Shown piece after piece: positions 36,068-49,610 of a DNA stretch of 64,000 bases. The position numbers were made by a program, and so were the translations under genes. Under the pieces are notes generated by a model. The model was not told where the DNA came from. It ran no database searches and saw only the letters and a program-made list of their open reading frames with translations. Positions within the stretch are counted from its first letter, which is position 1, and the number at the start of each line of letters is the position of its first letter. Source of the stretch: Siphonodentalium dalli (taxonomy: Eukaryota; Mollusca; Scaphopoda; Gadilida; Siphonodentaliidae). The stretch lies in NCBI GenBank assembly GCA_032622095.1, contig CP136067.1:44745549-44809548 (forward strand), written 5' to 3'.

Positions 36068-36773
36068 CCACCCCCATATTTGGTCCACTGCGTTTACTCG
36101 AATGTGTCCCTGCCCTGTATGGCAGACCAAGCAAGGGTTATCGGCATAGATGTGTTCGATGCAAACACCTCTATAACAAATGGGTTGTTTTTCACAGAAT
36201 GTGATTAGAATACTCATTGTCAAGAACTGGCTACGTGAGAACTGTCCAATTTTGAAGTGGTCTTTCACATATCCAGTTTCTTGAATGTGGCCATGGTTTC
36301 TTGTCGCATTCGGCAAAATACTCCTCCTTCAAGCGACCTGATTTATGGAGTTGTTTGCCTTAATATATCTATGTTGATAAAACTTTTTTGGTCTGCCATA
36401 AGGAGCAGGGGTCCTTTCGAGTGAATATAGTGAACCAGTTGTGGGGGTAGTTCAAAATCATGCTCCTAAAATCCCGCAGATTGACAACTGGTAAGTTCAA
36501 GAAAATCCCACACAGTAATAAGGCCAGTGACACTTAACAAACACTGATCACCCAGTTAACACATTAACATGCGATTATGAGTTGAAAGTATGATTTTCGA
36601 AAATGGCATCATTTGCAATCAAGCAACATTCAGAAGAAGGTAAGATAATTGTCGGGATAATGGACTCCCACAATGTACTGAATTTACATGTTCTCAATTC
36701 CTTAAAAATTTCAACGCGATTGGATGAATAACATACGATATACATGGTGTTATTTGAAGGGGGACTTACTTTT
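36068..36773. other. Intergenic, no recognised element
   Basis: A minus-strand frame spanning 35999-36316 (105 codons) has several Cys/His pairs but no recognisable domain and overlaps the end of a transposon; not called a gene. Confidence 0.35.
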
Positions 36774-37835
36774 TAGCTCAACTTTACTTTGTAAAGTTTG
36801 AGCTATTGCCATGGCTTTGTCGTCCGTCGTCCATGTGTGTGCGTGATTCGTCAACAATTTCCTTTAGCACGGGCTACAGGTCGTACCTTTGGTCGGATCA
36901 TTATGAAATTTGTCATGGCCGTTGACATTGACATGTAGATGGGAACGAGTCATTTTGGAGTCATTTGGCAAAAAAACATGGCCGCCAGCAGCCATCTTGG
37001 ATTTCAAAATTCAATCCATTAGCAGGGGCTACAGGTCATACTGTTCGTCTTATCATCATGAAATTTGTCATGGATGATAATATTGACATGTAGATGGGAA
37101 CGAGTAATTTTGGGGTCGTTCGGCCAAAAAACATGGCCGCCAACAGTCATCTTGGATTTTACTCTTTGCATTACTAAATCCTTTGGCACAGGCTACAGGT
37201 CGTACCTTTGGTCTGATCATCATGAAATTTGTCATGGTTGTTGACATTGACATGTAGATGGGAACGAGTTATTTTGGGGTCATTCGGCAAAAAAACATGG
37301 CCGCCAGTGGTCATCTTGGATTTCAAAATTCAATTCACTAGCACGGGCTACAGGTCTTACTGTTCGTCTGATCATCATGAAATTTGTCATGGATGTTAAT
37401 ATTCACATGTAGATGGGAACGAGTAATTTTGGGGTCGTTCGGCCAAAAAACATGTCCGCCAGCAGCCATCTTGGATTTTACTCTTTGCATGACTAAATCC
37501 TTTGGCACGGGCTACAAGTCGTATCTTTGGTCTGATCATTGTGAAATTTTTGTCATGGATGTTAACAATGACATTGTAGATGGGAACGGATAATTTTGGG
37601 GTCGTTCAGCCAAAAAACATGGTCGCCAGCAACCGTCTTGGATTTTACTCTTTGCATGACTAAATACTTTGGCACGCGCTACAAGTCGTATCTTTGGTCC
37701 GATCATCATGAAATTTGTGATGGATGTTAACAATGACATGTAAATGGGAATGAGTCTTTTTGGGGTCATTCGGCAAAAAAACATGGCTGCCAGTGGTCAT
37801 TACTCCCTTTCCAAGGTGTCATTGACACTTTAATT
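36774..37835 (+). repeat. AGCTCAACTT-family repeat: six tandem units
   Basis: Begins TTTAGCTCAACTTTACTTTG; units of about 150-165 bp share GGGCTACAGGTCGTACC, GACATGTAGATGGGAACGAG and ACATGGCCGCCAGCAGCCAT. It ends GTGTCATTGACACTTTAA, as does 957-1720. Confidence 0.85.
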
Positions 37836-38044
37836 TTTTAGGTGTTTAGTTTAGGTCAAAATTTTTGACTGAAATGGCCGTCAGTTGGGAATTTTCAGGG
37901 TGTCAGGTTGGAAATTCCCAAAACTTGGAAAACTTGAGGCCAGCTTGATGCTTGGATTTTATTTTCAGGTCTAAATTTATAAAAAAAAATAAAAAATTCT
38001 CGTACTAGGCCAAACCATGTTGGGCTCGGCGTGTCCTGGTCCCT

Positions 38045-41000
38045 ATCCCTTACCGAGCATGAAGGCTTAATAAGCCTTCAACAAGGATTCGCCAAGGATT
38101 CGAGTGCTTATGTCAATCACAAGAAGCATTCGCTTAGGACTCGAGTGCTCATATCGATCACAGTAAGCACTCGCTTAGGACTCGAGTGCTTATATCGATC
38201 ACAGTAAGCACTCGCTTAGGACTCGAATGCACTCGCTTAGGACTCGAGTGATTAAGATGCAGTGCAGGTATAAGCACTCGATAAGGAATCGAATCCTTAG
38301 GTCTCCCACATAAGCACTCTGGAAAATGAGGGCTTGTGGCGAAGGCTAACATTTTCTGTTAACTAATAAAATTTAGACTTCAGCCAGACTTATGACTCTA
38401 AAATCAGCATTCAAATTAAGGCTTCAATATATTGTTGGCCTCTTAGCCCTCGATGCTCGACTTAGAATATTTCAATACAAAACTGTTCTGAATCTGAAGC
38501 TGCAAATTAACCAAGTCCAACATGGAGAAATATATGGAAAAATTAATAATTATTTCAATTTATTTGGCAAATTTGTAGTTTTAACAATTTGTTTGGCAAT
38601 ATACATTTGAAAATATTCAGAATTTGTCAAGCTTTCACATGGTGTAAATATTGTGGTATAATCCGAATTTTAATAAATTAAAATTAATTAAATAATTAAT
38701 ACAATTAATAGGACCCCATATGGAAATGTCATATAGGAACCTATAGGAATCATATTGGAAATGACGATTCACATTAGGAAAATTATAGGGCCGTATTTCC
38801 TATAGGAAAATTGCCATGGATAAGAACATTTTGAGACAACCTAAAGCAATAAATAATTTTATAGGAGATTTTGCAATTTTCTCAAGATCTCTATATTTTT
38901 CTCAAGATATGTTGGCCCACTGATAATTCAGAACAGCTAGTCTATATCATCCAAGGTACCAATTGAGAAAAAGCAAAGCCCAAGGGGGAGGGTGCAATTT
39001 GGGGGTTTGGTGCAAGGGAGGAAATGTAGTTGGAAATTCCAAGGTGAACACCCCGGGGGCCCTTGCCCAATGGAGACCCTCTAGCCACATCCCTGTATAA
39101 GTCTGATTCATCTCATTGCCAGTAATAAATCACTTTAACATTGTAATCAATCCTACTATTTAATTGGGACAACTGCTTTACTCTGTGTCTATGAGTACCT
39201 GTTATGTAATCACCCTGACTTGCCCTCAATGCAAATTGAGACCAGATGGAATTTTCTCAAATTCACAAACTGTGGATAGCTCACAATGGGAAGTCAAGGT
39301 TTATATTGGTTTTCTTTGTCACATTCAGGATTATTTACTGATAGTTTAAATTCAGGTGAGTATATACTTTGCATTTAGTTTATCAAATTATAACATATAG
39401 GATGATGTTTATATTTATACTTTATTCGTAATTTAAGTATTATAAATCACTGGCAATTTAATTTATAGTTAATAACATTTTAAATTGACAGGTCTCCAAA
39501 AAATATGAAATTTTGCTGAGGTTGCCTGACAGATACAGGTCAATTAATTGTCAGCATTACAATTTGCATGGAGTTACAAAAATAATGTTGGGGTCAGCAA
39601 AGAAAATAATTATACCATCTATTTAACTGTTATTTTAAAAATTCAGCATTAAATAGATGCATGGTATCATAATTTTTCTGTGACTTTAAAATAACTGCTC
39701 AATTTTGTGCATTGATTTTTAAACTGACAATCTCCATCTGTTGACAATTAACTGCATGAATTGATATTTGGGTAAATACTAAAAAGATTGTGTGGACTTC
39801 TGGTGTTTTATGAATTTTCAGTGTACATAATCTATTTATTATTCATAATTAATTAATTATTAGTATATGCATGGTAACATCAATTTCAGAGGAAGATAAT
39901 GTTGGCATATTGAACAAGTACATTATACACGTCTTGTTTGAACCTATGGTAATTTAAATGCAGGGGAGCCAATGGGTTCCAAAACTAGTAATATAGAGCG
40001 TTCTTAATCACGTGATTGGATACGGGACGCGCCGCCATGTTGGATGTATATATACTATAGGAGCAATATTGATATAGGCCGGAACCTATATGAAACCATA
40101 TCGCTGGTCCAATGATTTCCTATTTAACAAGAAAATGACAGCAAAGGGCATTAATGCAAAAAGTAAGTTAAATTAGCATTATAAAACTAGCATTATATTA
40201 TAAATTGGATATCTTATTTTCTTATTATTTGAACCATTTCCTTCCAGTTAATGCACACATTTAGAATATCTAATCAGCTATCTAATCTCAATTTTGGATA
40301 TGCCTGCATGATATCATAAACTGATTATCACTCAAAGGTTGGTTTTTCGGATGTTAAATCCACAAAAAACATCACCAATATCATTTTTTGGGCATTTAAT
40401 AGTTCAATGCTAGCTAAAAATATTAATATTCAGTCCAATACAATTTTGATAAATTTACAAACAACTGTATCATTCACATAACTCATTTTCTGAAACATCA
40501 TAATATCATTTCAGTTATTTCTGATGTAAACATAATTTAAAATTTGTTTACTATTTCTCATTTCAGAATTTGAAAACGACTCCCAGAAAAGAAGACTGAG
40601 ACTGCATGCATCGCCAGTGGAATTGACATATATCCTAAACAATTTATTAGCTAGGGGCGACCTACACGGAGCCTGAGAGTACAGAAATCAAATTGCATTA
40701 AACATGGACATGATAGTGACAGCTAACATAAATTCTTGATATACATATATACTCAAAATTGTTCATTTCACAAATATAAAATTGTTATCACTTCATAATT
40801 GTTTTGTTATTTCTAGCATCTCCAGAATGGATATCCAATTTTGATGACACCACCCATATTCCCATGCATCCTGCATAGAGTTATCCCTCATTTCCATGCA
40901 GTATAGGTAACTCTATGAAAACAGGCCATCATTTCACCATAATCTTTAGCATTCGGGGACCAATTTAAGGATTCGAGACATGGTTCGTAAGGCTTCATTT

Positions 41001-41366
41001 AAGCCTTCATCATTTGCATATAAGGCTTCGAAGCCTTAAATATAAGCCCTCGAAGCCTTATATGCAAATTATGAAGTCTTATTTAACCTTCGAGTGCTTA
41101 CGGGAACCAACAAGCCTTCTATAGGGTCGACTTATTTAAATGAGCTAAACCCTCGAAGGCTTAATAAGCCTTCGAGTGCTTATGGGAGTACTTAGCTCAT
41201 TTAAATAAGTCGGCCCTATTGAGGGCTAAATTCTGTTTCGAGTGCTTATTTTGCCTGTAACTGGCCCATTGCATTGATTGAGATAAGGATTCATTTAAGT
41301 CTTCATTTGTAAGCATTCGAATCCTTCCTGAATGCTTACCGAGGGCTTGTGATTTCGGTAAGGGAT
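38045..41366. mobile_element. 3.3-kb element with subterminal AAGCACTCGA motif clusters
   Basis: Inverted ends ATCCCTTACCGA (38045-38056) and TCGGTAAGGGAT (41355-41366). Left 38060-38350 and right 40970-41350 are filled with variants of AAGCACTCGCTTAGGACTCG and AAGCCTTCGAGTGCTTA in both orientations. The central 2.6 kb is AT-rich with no long frame. Target duplication unclear; superfamily not assigned. Confidence 0.65.
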
Positions 41367-41529
41367 CCCATAGCCAACAAAAAACTGCTAATCAAGTTTA
41401 AGAAAAACAAGTCGCATTCTGAATTTGCCCAGAGGTATAGTAGACCACTGGATGCTCGGATTTTGCAATTTTCAGGTTCAGATGTCCAAATAATCTCCCA
41501 CTTGGCTGAACCATGGAACCATATTGGGC

Positions 41530-42110
41530 CTCTACTTTTTAGTCAACTTATGCTTTGGCGACGTTGGTAGGCAGGTGGGTGGGCATCCGGATGGTGCGAG
41601 ACCGTTAGCATGATAACTAAATCGAAGGTCAATCAATTTAATTTATATTTGGTATATGGGGCTGTTGCAACAATATCTAGCCCGAGTTCAAAAACCAGGT
41701 TTGTCCAATCTTTTCTATGAGGGTTATGGGTCTTAGTTTGTCTATTTTCAGAGATTTGATCATTCGCGACCTTTAGCGCGATAACCCAAACAATGACCGA
41801 TTTCAACAGTATTCGGTATATGAGTCTAAGATCACCTAAATATGGGAGCTGTCAAATTTGAACGATTTTCGATTAACATAGCCGCTGGCACCCATATTGT
41901 ATTTAACTCTGCTTTACTAAATTCTTTAGCACACCTTACAGAGCATATCCCTCATTCGATCATCACCAAACTTCATATGGATCCTCGGGGTGACTTCTAG
42001 ATCGGAGCTTCCGTTTTTCCCGAAATTCATGACATGACCGCCAGCAGCATGCATCTTTGATTTCAAATGTGAATCCATCAGCACACCATGCAGCCCACAT
42101 TTCCACCCAG
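41530..42110 (+). repeat. Diverged relative of the AGCTCAACTT family
   Basis: TTTTTAGTCAACTTATGCTT, GGGCATCCGG and CATAGCCGCTGGCACCCATA echo the better copies at 957 and 36774. Confidence 0.45.
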
Positions 42111-43554
42111 TGAAGTTAACTATACGACCAAATTGGGGTGTAGTCTGGTCGTTGAGACTCGATTTTGAGATGAACCTAGAACAAATTGTTTACAAGCTGT
42201 TTTTGGTGTCATTTTGTGGGGCAGAATCTGGGGAACAATATATCCAAAATCCGCTTTGGGGAAAATTTTCTACAGCTCGTTGAAATGGGGTCCTATTTAT
42301 GGCTTTTTGTGTAAATTTTGCTGTTCCTTATTAGTCTAGTCAATCTGATGGAAAGAAAAACCCTAACGTGAACAAATTACTATGCAATGTCGTTTGATGT
42401 GTTTGAATGTGACTATATCATATCATAACATAACCAAATCCCTGTCAATCCCAGAGTGGGAAAGTCGTCATTTTTGGGTGAAAAGTCAGGAATATGTAAA
42501 CAAAAATGGTGAAAACTGTAATTTTCTGGTTGAGACTCAGATTTTAAGGTGAACCTATATTAAATTGGTAACAAGCTATTGGTTTTATTTTGTTGGACAG
42601 AATCTGGGGAACAATATATTAAAAATTCGCTTTCGGGGAAATTTTCTACATATCTTTGAAATAGGGTCCTATTTGTGGCTTTTTTGTGTCAAGTCTGCAG
42701 TTCCTCGTTAGTCCAGTCAAACGGATGGAAGGAAACGCCCAACCGTGAACAAAATTTGCTTTTGGTCTTTTTGAGTGTGACTATACTCATATAATAACAT
42801 ATCCAGAATCCCCATGAACCAGAAGTCAAAATACTGGAATATGTAAACAAAAATGGTGAAAATTGGAATTTTTTAATAAACAAATCTGCCAACCATAAAT
42901 GCTCAGTCGAGTTCCCTGACTGCCAAATGTGACCATATAACAATATATCCAAAATATCCATGCGTTTAAAGAAGGGAAAGTCGTTAATTTAGATAAAAAC
43001 GAAGAAAACATGTAAGAAAATGGTGACAATTGGAATTTTTGTCTGGGAACCAGGTCTGCCAAAATGCTTCTCCAGACTGGGGCCCCAATATTAAACTTGA
43101 TCCATTTTTTTCGTAAGGATGTCTGCTCCAACTAATTTGACGCTAACATGTGGCCGTGAATATTATGAGGCAATATGGCGGCAATTTCCTGGAGTGCACT
43201 ACCATTCACTACAGTATCCTCTAAATGTATTAATGTGACAGAAACCTGCAACAAAAAAACGCATTATTCCTGTTATTATAGCATAATTATGCCTGTCATT
43301 TCATGCATAATTTGACCCTCATACTATAAAATGGCGAATCCTAATCCGTTATAGTAAGTCATATCCAGAGGATTGGGCAATTCGATGTCTAAACAGTCTT
43401 CAAAATGACAGCGAAAATGGCAGTCGGAAGTGAACAATTGAAGTTTTGTTTGTTTGTTTTTATACTAAATCTTACGATATCGAATAAACGTATAGCCAAG
43501 ATGTAGTCATATATGCCACCATACGAGTTTGCAAAGCCACCAATAGTTTCATAA

Positions 43555-45185
43555 TACATCAAATGATTGTCCCAAACCACACAAGTCCGCCAAACTATAT
43601 ACAGAGTTACAAAACCCATCTGTTGTCCAAAAAAAAACAACAACATGTAAGTATCCAAATCCATACGACGGGCGCCCCAAATCCAAACATTGTTCTAAGC
43701 CACCGTCGGGGTGTCCCAATCCACCAAACGAGTTTCACAAACCACCCAGACTGATGTAGACTGATGTAGGTAGCTCCCCAAACGATACTCAACTGGTGGC
43801 ATTACTCACACATACAGTCCCCAAACCATGCATTTGGTATTCCAACTAACCCAAAATGAGTGTCACAAGCCACTAAATGAGTGTCTCAATCCACCTGATT
43901 GAGTACCCACAAACCATTCAACGAATGTTCCCAAACCACACCAGTAGTGCTCCATACGTTGCAACCTATGTTCGAAACAACATAATAGGTGTGTCCCAAG
44001 CCATCCAGTAGGTTCCAGAAATATCCAATGAGTGTCCATAACCATCAGATGAGTAAAAAATGCAATGAGCACTAATTGAGTGTGTCAAACCACTCAATCA
44101 GTGCCCCAAATCACGCAATGGGTGTACCACGGTTACCAAACCATCCATCGGGTGTTCGAAACCACACGATAGGCAGACATCCAATATGTAGCCCATGTCA
44201 CACAACATACAACTGTCGTCGCAATCCATTCAACTAGTGTCCCAAACGACCAACCAGTGACCCAATCGACCACGCAGTGTCTCAATGCACATAACCAGTA
44301 TCTAAAATCTATAGCGAGTGTCGCAAACCACTCAATGTGAACACTCCACCCAATTGGTGTCCCAAAAGCATCCAACTGAAGTCACAAATCACAAAGCGGG
44401 TGACCCAAACCATAAAACTAAACCATAAACCATCCAACAAGTTCCCTATCCATCAACTGCACAGGACTGGTTTTGCGAACCAACAACCAACTGTCATATC
44501 AATACATCTACAATGGTGTACAAAACCCTCAATCGGGTATTTCAAGCGATCAAGTAAGTTTGTCAAACCATCCAATGAGTTTACCAAAACATAGTCTAAT
44601 ATATTTGATGGATGGTTTTGTACACTAGTTTGGGACACCCATTAAATTACTGAGACATTCAGTGGGTGGTTTGAGACACTAGTTGGACGTTTTAGACACT
44701 CCTGCTGGTTTTGATAATAATCGTGTGGCTTGTGACACTCATTGGGTGATTATGGACACTCATATGTTGGTTTGGGTACACACTTGATGATTTGAGACAC
44801 CCATTTGTGTGGTTTGGGACACCACATACATGAATTGGGACACACGATGGGTGACATATGGCAATCGTTGGATGGCATGGAACACACATTGGACTGGTTT
44901 GGGCACTAATTGGATGGTTTTTGACACTATTTTGGTGGATTGTGCTACATATTATGTGGTTTGGGACACTCGTCGGCCGATTTGGAATGCCCCTTCTATG
45001 GACTGGGACACTCACCGATTAATTTGGTATATTATTAAGAAGACAGTTGAGACACCTGTTGTGTAGTTGTACACTCCTTAGATGGTTTGGGACACGCGTT
45101 AAGTTGTTTTTGACACTCATTTGATGTATTTCGATACTAGTTTGGTTGCTGTGGACACTCATCAAATTATATTCGATACCGGATA
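43555..45185. repeat. Degenerate ~30-bp minisatellite that switches strand near 44,600
   Basis: From about 43555 to 44590 the unit reads like GTGTCCCAAACCATCCAATG; from about 44600 to 45185 it reads as the complement, GGTTTGGGACACTCATTGG. Around 50 worn units in all. Frames through it give Trp-Asp-Thr-rich or Pro/His-rich translations that are repeat artefacts. Confidence 0.8.
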
Positions 45186-45194
45186 TGAGAAGAT

Positions 45195-45830
45195 TTAGTT
45201 AAAAAATCAAATAGAAATAGAAATAGATATTTTTGACTTTCGATTGCAATTTTCGCCGCCATTTTGGGAGACTGTAGGGACAAATTCTCGACATATACCT
45301 CAGTATTATCAGATTAGGGTCCGACATAATTTACTGTTGTGCTAGCCATTACATGTTTTTTCGTCTAAATGGAAACAATCTGGTGAACTTTAACGAAAAT
45401 TCCCAATTATACTACTTTCAGTAGCCATAGTTTCCCTATTTTTGGAAGTGATTGCCTAGTTTCTGCTAAAATGGACACTAGTGGGTCATATCTGACGTAT
45501 AATGAGTATTAAGTACACTGGTGTGTTCGATTGGTGGTTATTCTTGGCATTAAAATAATATTTGATTTTTCTTCTAAATTTAGTACTATCTATTTCGAAT
45601 TTGAAGGGCCCAAATTCCCAATCCTCGTGATATGGCTCACAATTATCAGACATTGATTTAAAGTGGTGTATGTTGGTACAAATGGCCATTTAAACCAACT
45701 TTCTTATAAATGGAAACGATCTGGTGAAATTTAGTGAAAATTGACAAATGTTACCAATTTCGGTCGCCATTTTGTCCGCCATTTTGAATTTTTAGAATCA
45801 AATTGTAGACGAAATAACATACGTCTGTCA
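45195..45830 (+). repeat. Two worn direct repeats of about 190 bp
   Basis: AATGGAAACAATCTGGTGAA and AATGGAAACGATCTGGTGAA, with flanking CGCCATTTTG stretches. Confidence 0.45.
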
Positions 45831-46689
45831 TGGCAACAGTAATAATTTGTTTATGTTGCATATTCCTGCCATGTGTATAACTTTAAATTAAATAACATTC
45901 ATGTGTATATTTCATAAGAAACGGAAAATCATACCTAAACAACACAAATAGGACCTTTTTTTCAAAATGCTCTAGAAAATTTTCCCCAAAGCGGATTTTA
46001 GCGGATTTTGGATATGTTGTTCCCCAGATTCTGTCCGACAAAATGACACCAAAAACAGCTTGTAAACAATTTGTTCTAGGTCCAATGCTTCAACGACCAG
46101 ACTAGTGGGGTGCTGATCAGTTGGTGGTATACATGTAGGGTGCGCATGGAGCCATTATAAGTTGTGCATTCAAAGTTTACAGAATGGTGACATTCATGGT
46201 CTCATATCGCAATATTGGAGTCTGTACCCATACTCTGAATTACCCCTCGGTTGCATCGATAAGAATTTCGGGAGGCGAATTGAGCCAAATGGCTCCACGC
46301 ACACCGCATGCAATCTACTGATATTAGCAGAAAGCACCCCACCCCAATTTGGTCCTATAGTTATCTTCATTCGTTGGAAATAGGCAGCTTCCACTTGAAA
46401 ATTTTGGAAAGTTGTAGAAAATTTATATTCTGAATACATGGCTGGCACTTAGAGCCCAAATTTACAGGTTTAGTGCGACTAAACTTAGAACACATAAGCC
46501 TAAAATCGGGCCTAAATGCCGTCTACCAAGAGCTCCAGAGGAAAATCTACACCACCCTAGCTCGGTGGGACTAAATATTTCAACTATATATAGCTGTGTG
46601 ACAATCGAAATAAGATGAGGTCGTTTCTCTCAATTTGAGTTACATGTGATGTGAATGCATTACTACAACGAACGTATATATGTAATGTT

Positions 46690-46756
46690 ATCTCGAAATT
46701 TCGAGATAGTATGTCGAAATTTCGAGATGTTATGTAAAAATTTCGAGATAATTTAT
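46690..46756. repeat. Cluster of TATCTCGAAATTTCGAGATA palindromes
   Basis: Three close copies of the self-complementary TCTCGAAATTTCGAGA core, the second and third slightly altered. The surrounding 46120-47720 shows no gene. Confidence 0.7.
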
Positions 46757-47721
46757 TTTTTTTATGTCCCAAATCAGCCACCGTAGAGTTCTCCTTACCT
46801 AAGTATTGTTGATAATGGACATAACTCAATGCTTTTTTTGGATATGGTGTTTACAGGGTTCCATGATTTTTCATTTACCCAATGCGAAGGATCGATATGT
46901 GCATTCATTTAATTCCACCGAATTTAACCACGACACTAACATGATATGTTCAAGATTTCTTATCTCCGACCGTTTGACATTTCACTCTTCAATGGAACAC
47001 TCTTCATTCATGCTTGTCGTGGGAGTTAATATCGTACGACTTTGGACCTATTTATATCGGTATATGGGAGTTCCGATTAAACAGGTAAATATAGAATTTT
47101 AACATTTAAAACAATCTCCTTTTCTTTTTGCTGTTACTTACTGCATATGTGCACGTATGTGTTCTCGAAACCATATAACACAACAATTAGTACAGTACTG
47201 TACGTCGAGATTATCGGTCCAGGTTGAACTAAGCCAATGTAAGGAGTGGTTGAATCTCAATGCCTTTTACATACCACGGACAGTGCGATTGATGTCCATG
47301 TATTGACAGACTATACATAATATGTCAAACTACCATAGCTTTATTGTTTTAGGGTACGTTCATACACTGGCAAGTTTGCACGGTATTTTTTGCAGGCGTT
47401 TTCTCATAAAAAAAACCCTATGGTGCGCCAGACTATGAACGGCAAGATGCATCTAAAATGCATATTTACTAAAGCTAACGACATGAGAAGTCAAAATTTC
47501 GATAATTCCACATGTAACGGTGCTACTAATATTTTGCCTTAAAATATTTGTATGGTTGATTCTTGTGAGATAGTTGCATGCTATTTTAGCATCGCCACTA
47601 TAGTGGAACTACAGAGTTTTGGTTTAAACATTGTTTATTTCCCCATCAGATTTATAATTACACGAACAGAGAGAGACTATATTTGCAGTAAGTTTTATGA
47701 ATTCTCAATTCTGATTGTCAT

Positions 47722-47958
47722 TGTGTTCCGTATTTCTGGAGAGAGATAGAGAGAGAGAGAAGAAAGAGAGAGAAAGAGAGAGAGAGGGAGAGCAAGAGAG
47801 ATGGGGAGGGATAGAGAGCGATAGAGGGAGAGAAAGAGAGAGAGAGAGAGGGAAAGAAAGAGAGAGAGGGAGGGAGGGATCGAGATAGAGAGAGAGAGTG
47901 TGTGTGTGAGCGGGAGGGAGGGATGGAGGGATATAGATATATATATATATATATATAG
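47722..47958. repeat. GA-rich microsatellite followed by (TA)n
   Basis: GAGAGA/GGGAGA-rich tract 47738-47932, a short GT run, then TATATA to 47956. Leu/Ser-rich frames on the other strand are artefacts. Confidence 0.95.
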
Positions 47959-47968
47959 AGGGCCTTTA

Positions 47969-49276
47969 TTAAAGGGACCCAATGCCTTCGAAGTGTGTTC
48001 AAACGATATAACATAAAAGTATGTAAAACAGCAATCAATAAGCATCAATTACCATTATTGTTAACTCTCCAATAATGAGATTTCGCATATGAAAACCGTT
48101 ATTAGGTAGACATTACTGTTACAGTGAAATTATCTATACAAGTCCAATTAGTTCAATAAGATACCAAAGTTAAGGGTAGGACGCACGTTTTACTAAAATT
48201 TCCTCGTATTCAAAATGGATTTTCTTATTTCTTTATGAAAAAGAGCGATTATTGTGACACAATATTTAAGAACCATATCGACCCATCGGATATTATAACC
48301 TCATTTACTTTACTTTTATGGCATTAAAACTATTTAAAATTTACTGTTTTCGGGTACCAAGAACTTCTGTAAAATAATTGTTTTTCGAAAATACAGTTCA
48401 TATATCCATGATATCATATCTCAAGGTCACGAGAGTAGACTTAATTATTATTGATTCGTGAAATGTACGATTATTTTCATTTAGAAAGTCAACTACCCAT
48501 AAATAATTTTCTATATTTGAGAATGTTCATGTCATGCCTATTGATCAATGAAATTGGGCTGAGATGAGTTGTGGGTCATGGGTTCATAACAAAGTTAAAG
48601 CTGACCACCATATCTCTGTAGGGTATATGCTATATGATGCAATTAAAATCTAACTCAACATTATGATACAAATGAAGCCTCCTCCCATAGAACCAAGACA
48701 ATAAGCTATTTGGTGATTGTACTTTTGTGTGCAATTATTAATAATTCTAGCAGTTCTTTGTACCGAAAAAGGCAAAAAATATAAAATAATATAGTCAACC
48801 TCTCAAATGTATTAAAATCCATTGTTTTTGTTGCCTCTTAGCAATAGCTAAGTTTCTATATACAATGAAGATGGTGATATGTGAAACTAAAGTTTATGTG
48901 CCAGATATAGATCCAGAGAAATTCTTTGTTGAAAAGCTCTTGCCATTTTTGGCTGGATTTATGCAAAGCGAGAGTCTCCAACTTAATCAAAACTTGACGG
49001 TAAATTTAGGAAAAGATCAAACTTCAAAGTAATGAAACATATTCCGGAATTCATTTAGACTAAACTGTTTGAACTTACTACACGATTAGCTATTAGTGAT
49101 GTATGTTGACAAATCACTGTAACAGTTTTGTATACTAAACAATGGTTTCAACTCGCGAAATGTAGTTATTGGAGAACGTTTATCTATTTCTCCATGTTCT
49201 TATTAGTGTTAATGTTTTACCGATTTATATATATTTTTGCACGTTTACCCACTGCGAATGCATTGGGTCCCTTTAA
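47969..49276. mobile_element. TTAA-ended element (AGGGACCCAATG family)
   Basis: TTAAAGGGACCCAATGC at left and GCATTGGGTCCCTTTAA at right, with TTAA at both edges. About 490 bp of own sequence, the rest being the insertion at 48170-48986. Confidence 0.85.
48170..48986. mobile_element. TTAA-flanked insertion inside 47969-49276
   Basis: Begins TTAAGGGTAGGACGCACG and ends TCTCCAACTTAA. The sister element has an uninterrupted ATACCAAAGTTTAATCAAAA at 35811. A related copy lies at about 54525-55315, whose right end (AAACGTGCGTCTGGCCATTAA) is the complement of this left end. Confidence 0.85.
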
Positions 49277-49610
49277 AAATGCACGGTCAGATTTGACACC
49301 AAAATAAGTCAATTTTCCTGAGGTAGTTTTTCAGCTTAAAACTCAACAGAAAAATTTAAAATACCTGCAATCACCATCATTTGCAGGACACAGGCATCAC
49401 GAAAGCACACAACGGCGTCCATCAGTTTTACGTTGAAAATGTGTTCAAAATACTATAATTGAGAATTAACGCTCTTTATTGTCTGCCGCCCTCGGAAATG
49501 ATTCATGGACACTATTTTCAGAGAAGATAATTTGTTGAAGTTTTACTCGCCTGACAAAAATTCGAAATGTGCTAAAATTTCTTCTTTTGAAAGATAACAT
49601 CTGACCAATA

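Larger units (their letters stand above)
42117..46370. repeat. Large foldback repeat with about 165-bp arms
   Basis: Left arm 42136-42297 (TAGTCTGGTCGTTGA, ACAAATTGTTTACAAGCTG, CAGAATCTGGGGAACAA) recurs inverted at 45949-46117, about 85% alike by eye. A second, same-strand copy of the left arm starts near 42530 (offset about 377 bp). A CCCCAATTTGGTCCTATAGT block extends the match to 46365. The interior holds the minisatellite. Confidence 0.7.

Noticed and set aside
35999-36316. Minus-strand 105-codon frame with Cys/His residues
   Set aside because: Overlaps the end of a transposon and shows no recognisable domain or splice partners.
36774-37835. Regularly spaced repeats suggestive of a CRISPR-like array
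   Set aside because: Units are 150-165 bp, diverged throughout, without constant repeat and variable spacer; the host is a eukaryote.
43389-45066. Trp-Asp-Thr and Pro-His-rich frames
   Set aside because: Translations of the ~30-bp minisatellite in both orientations.
47695-48048. Ser/Leu-rich frames of 106-117 codons
   Set aside because: Translations of the GA/CT microsatellite.
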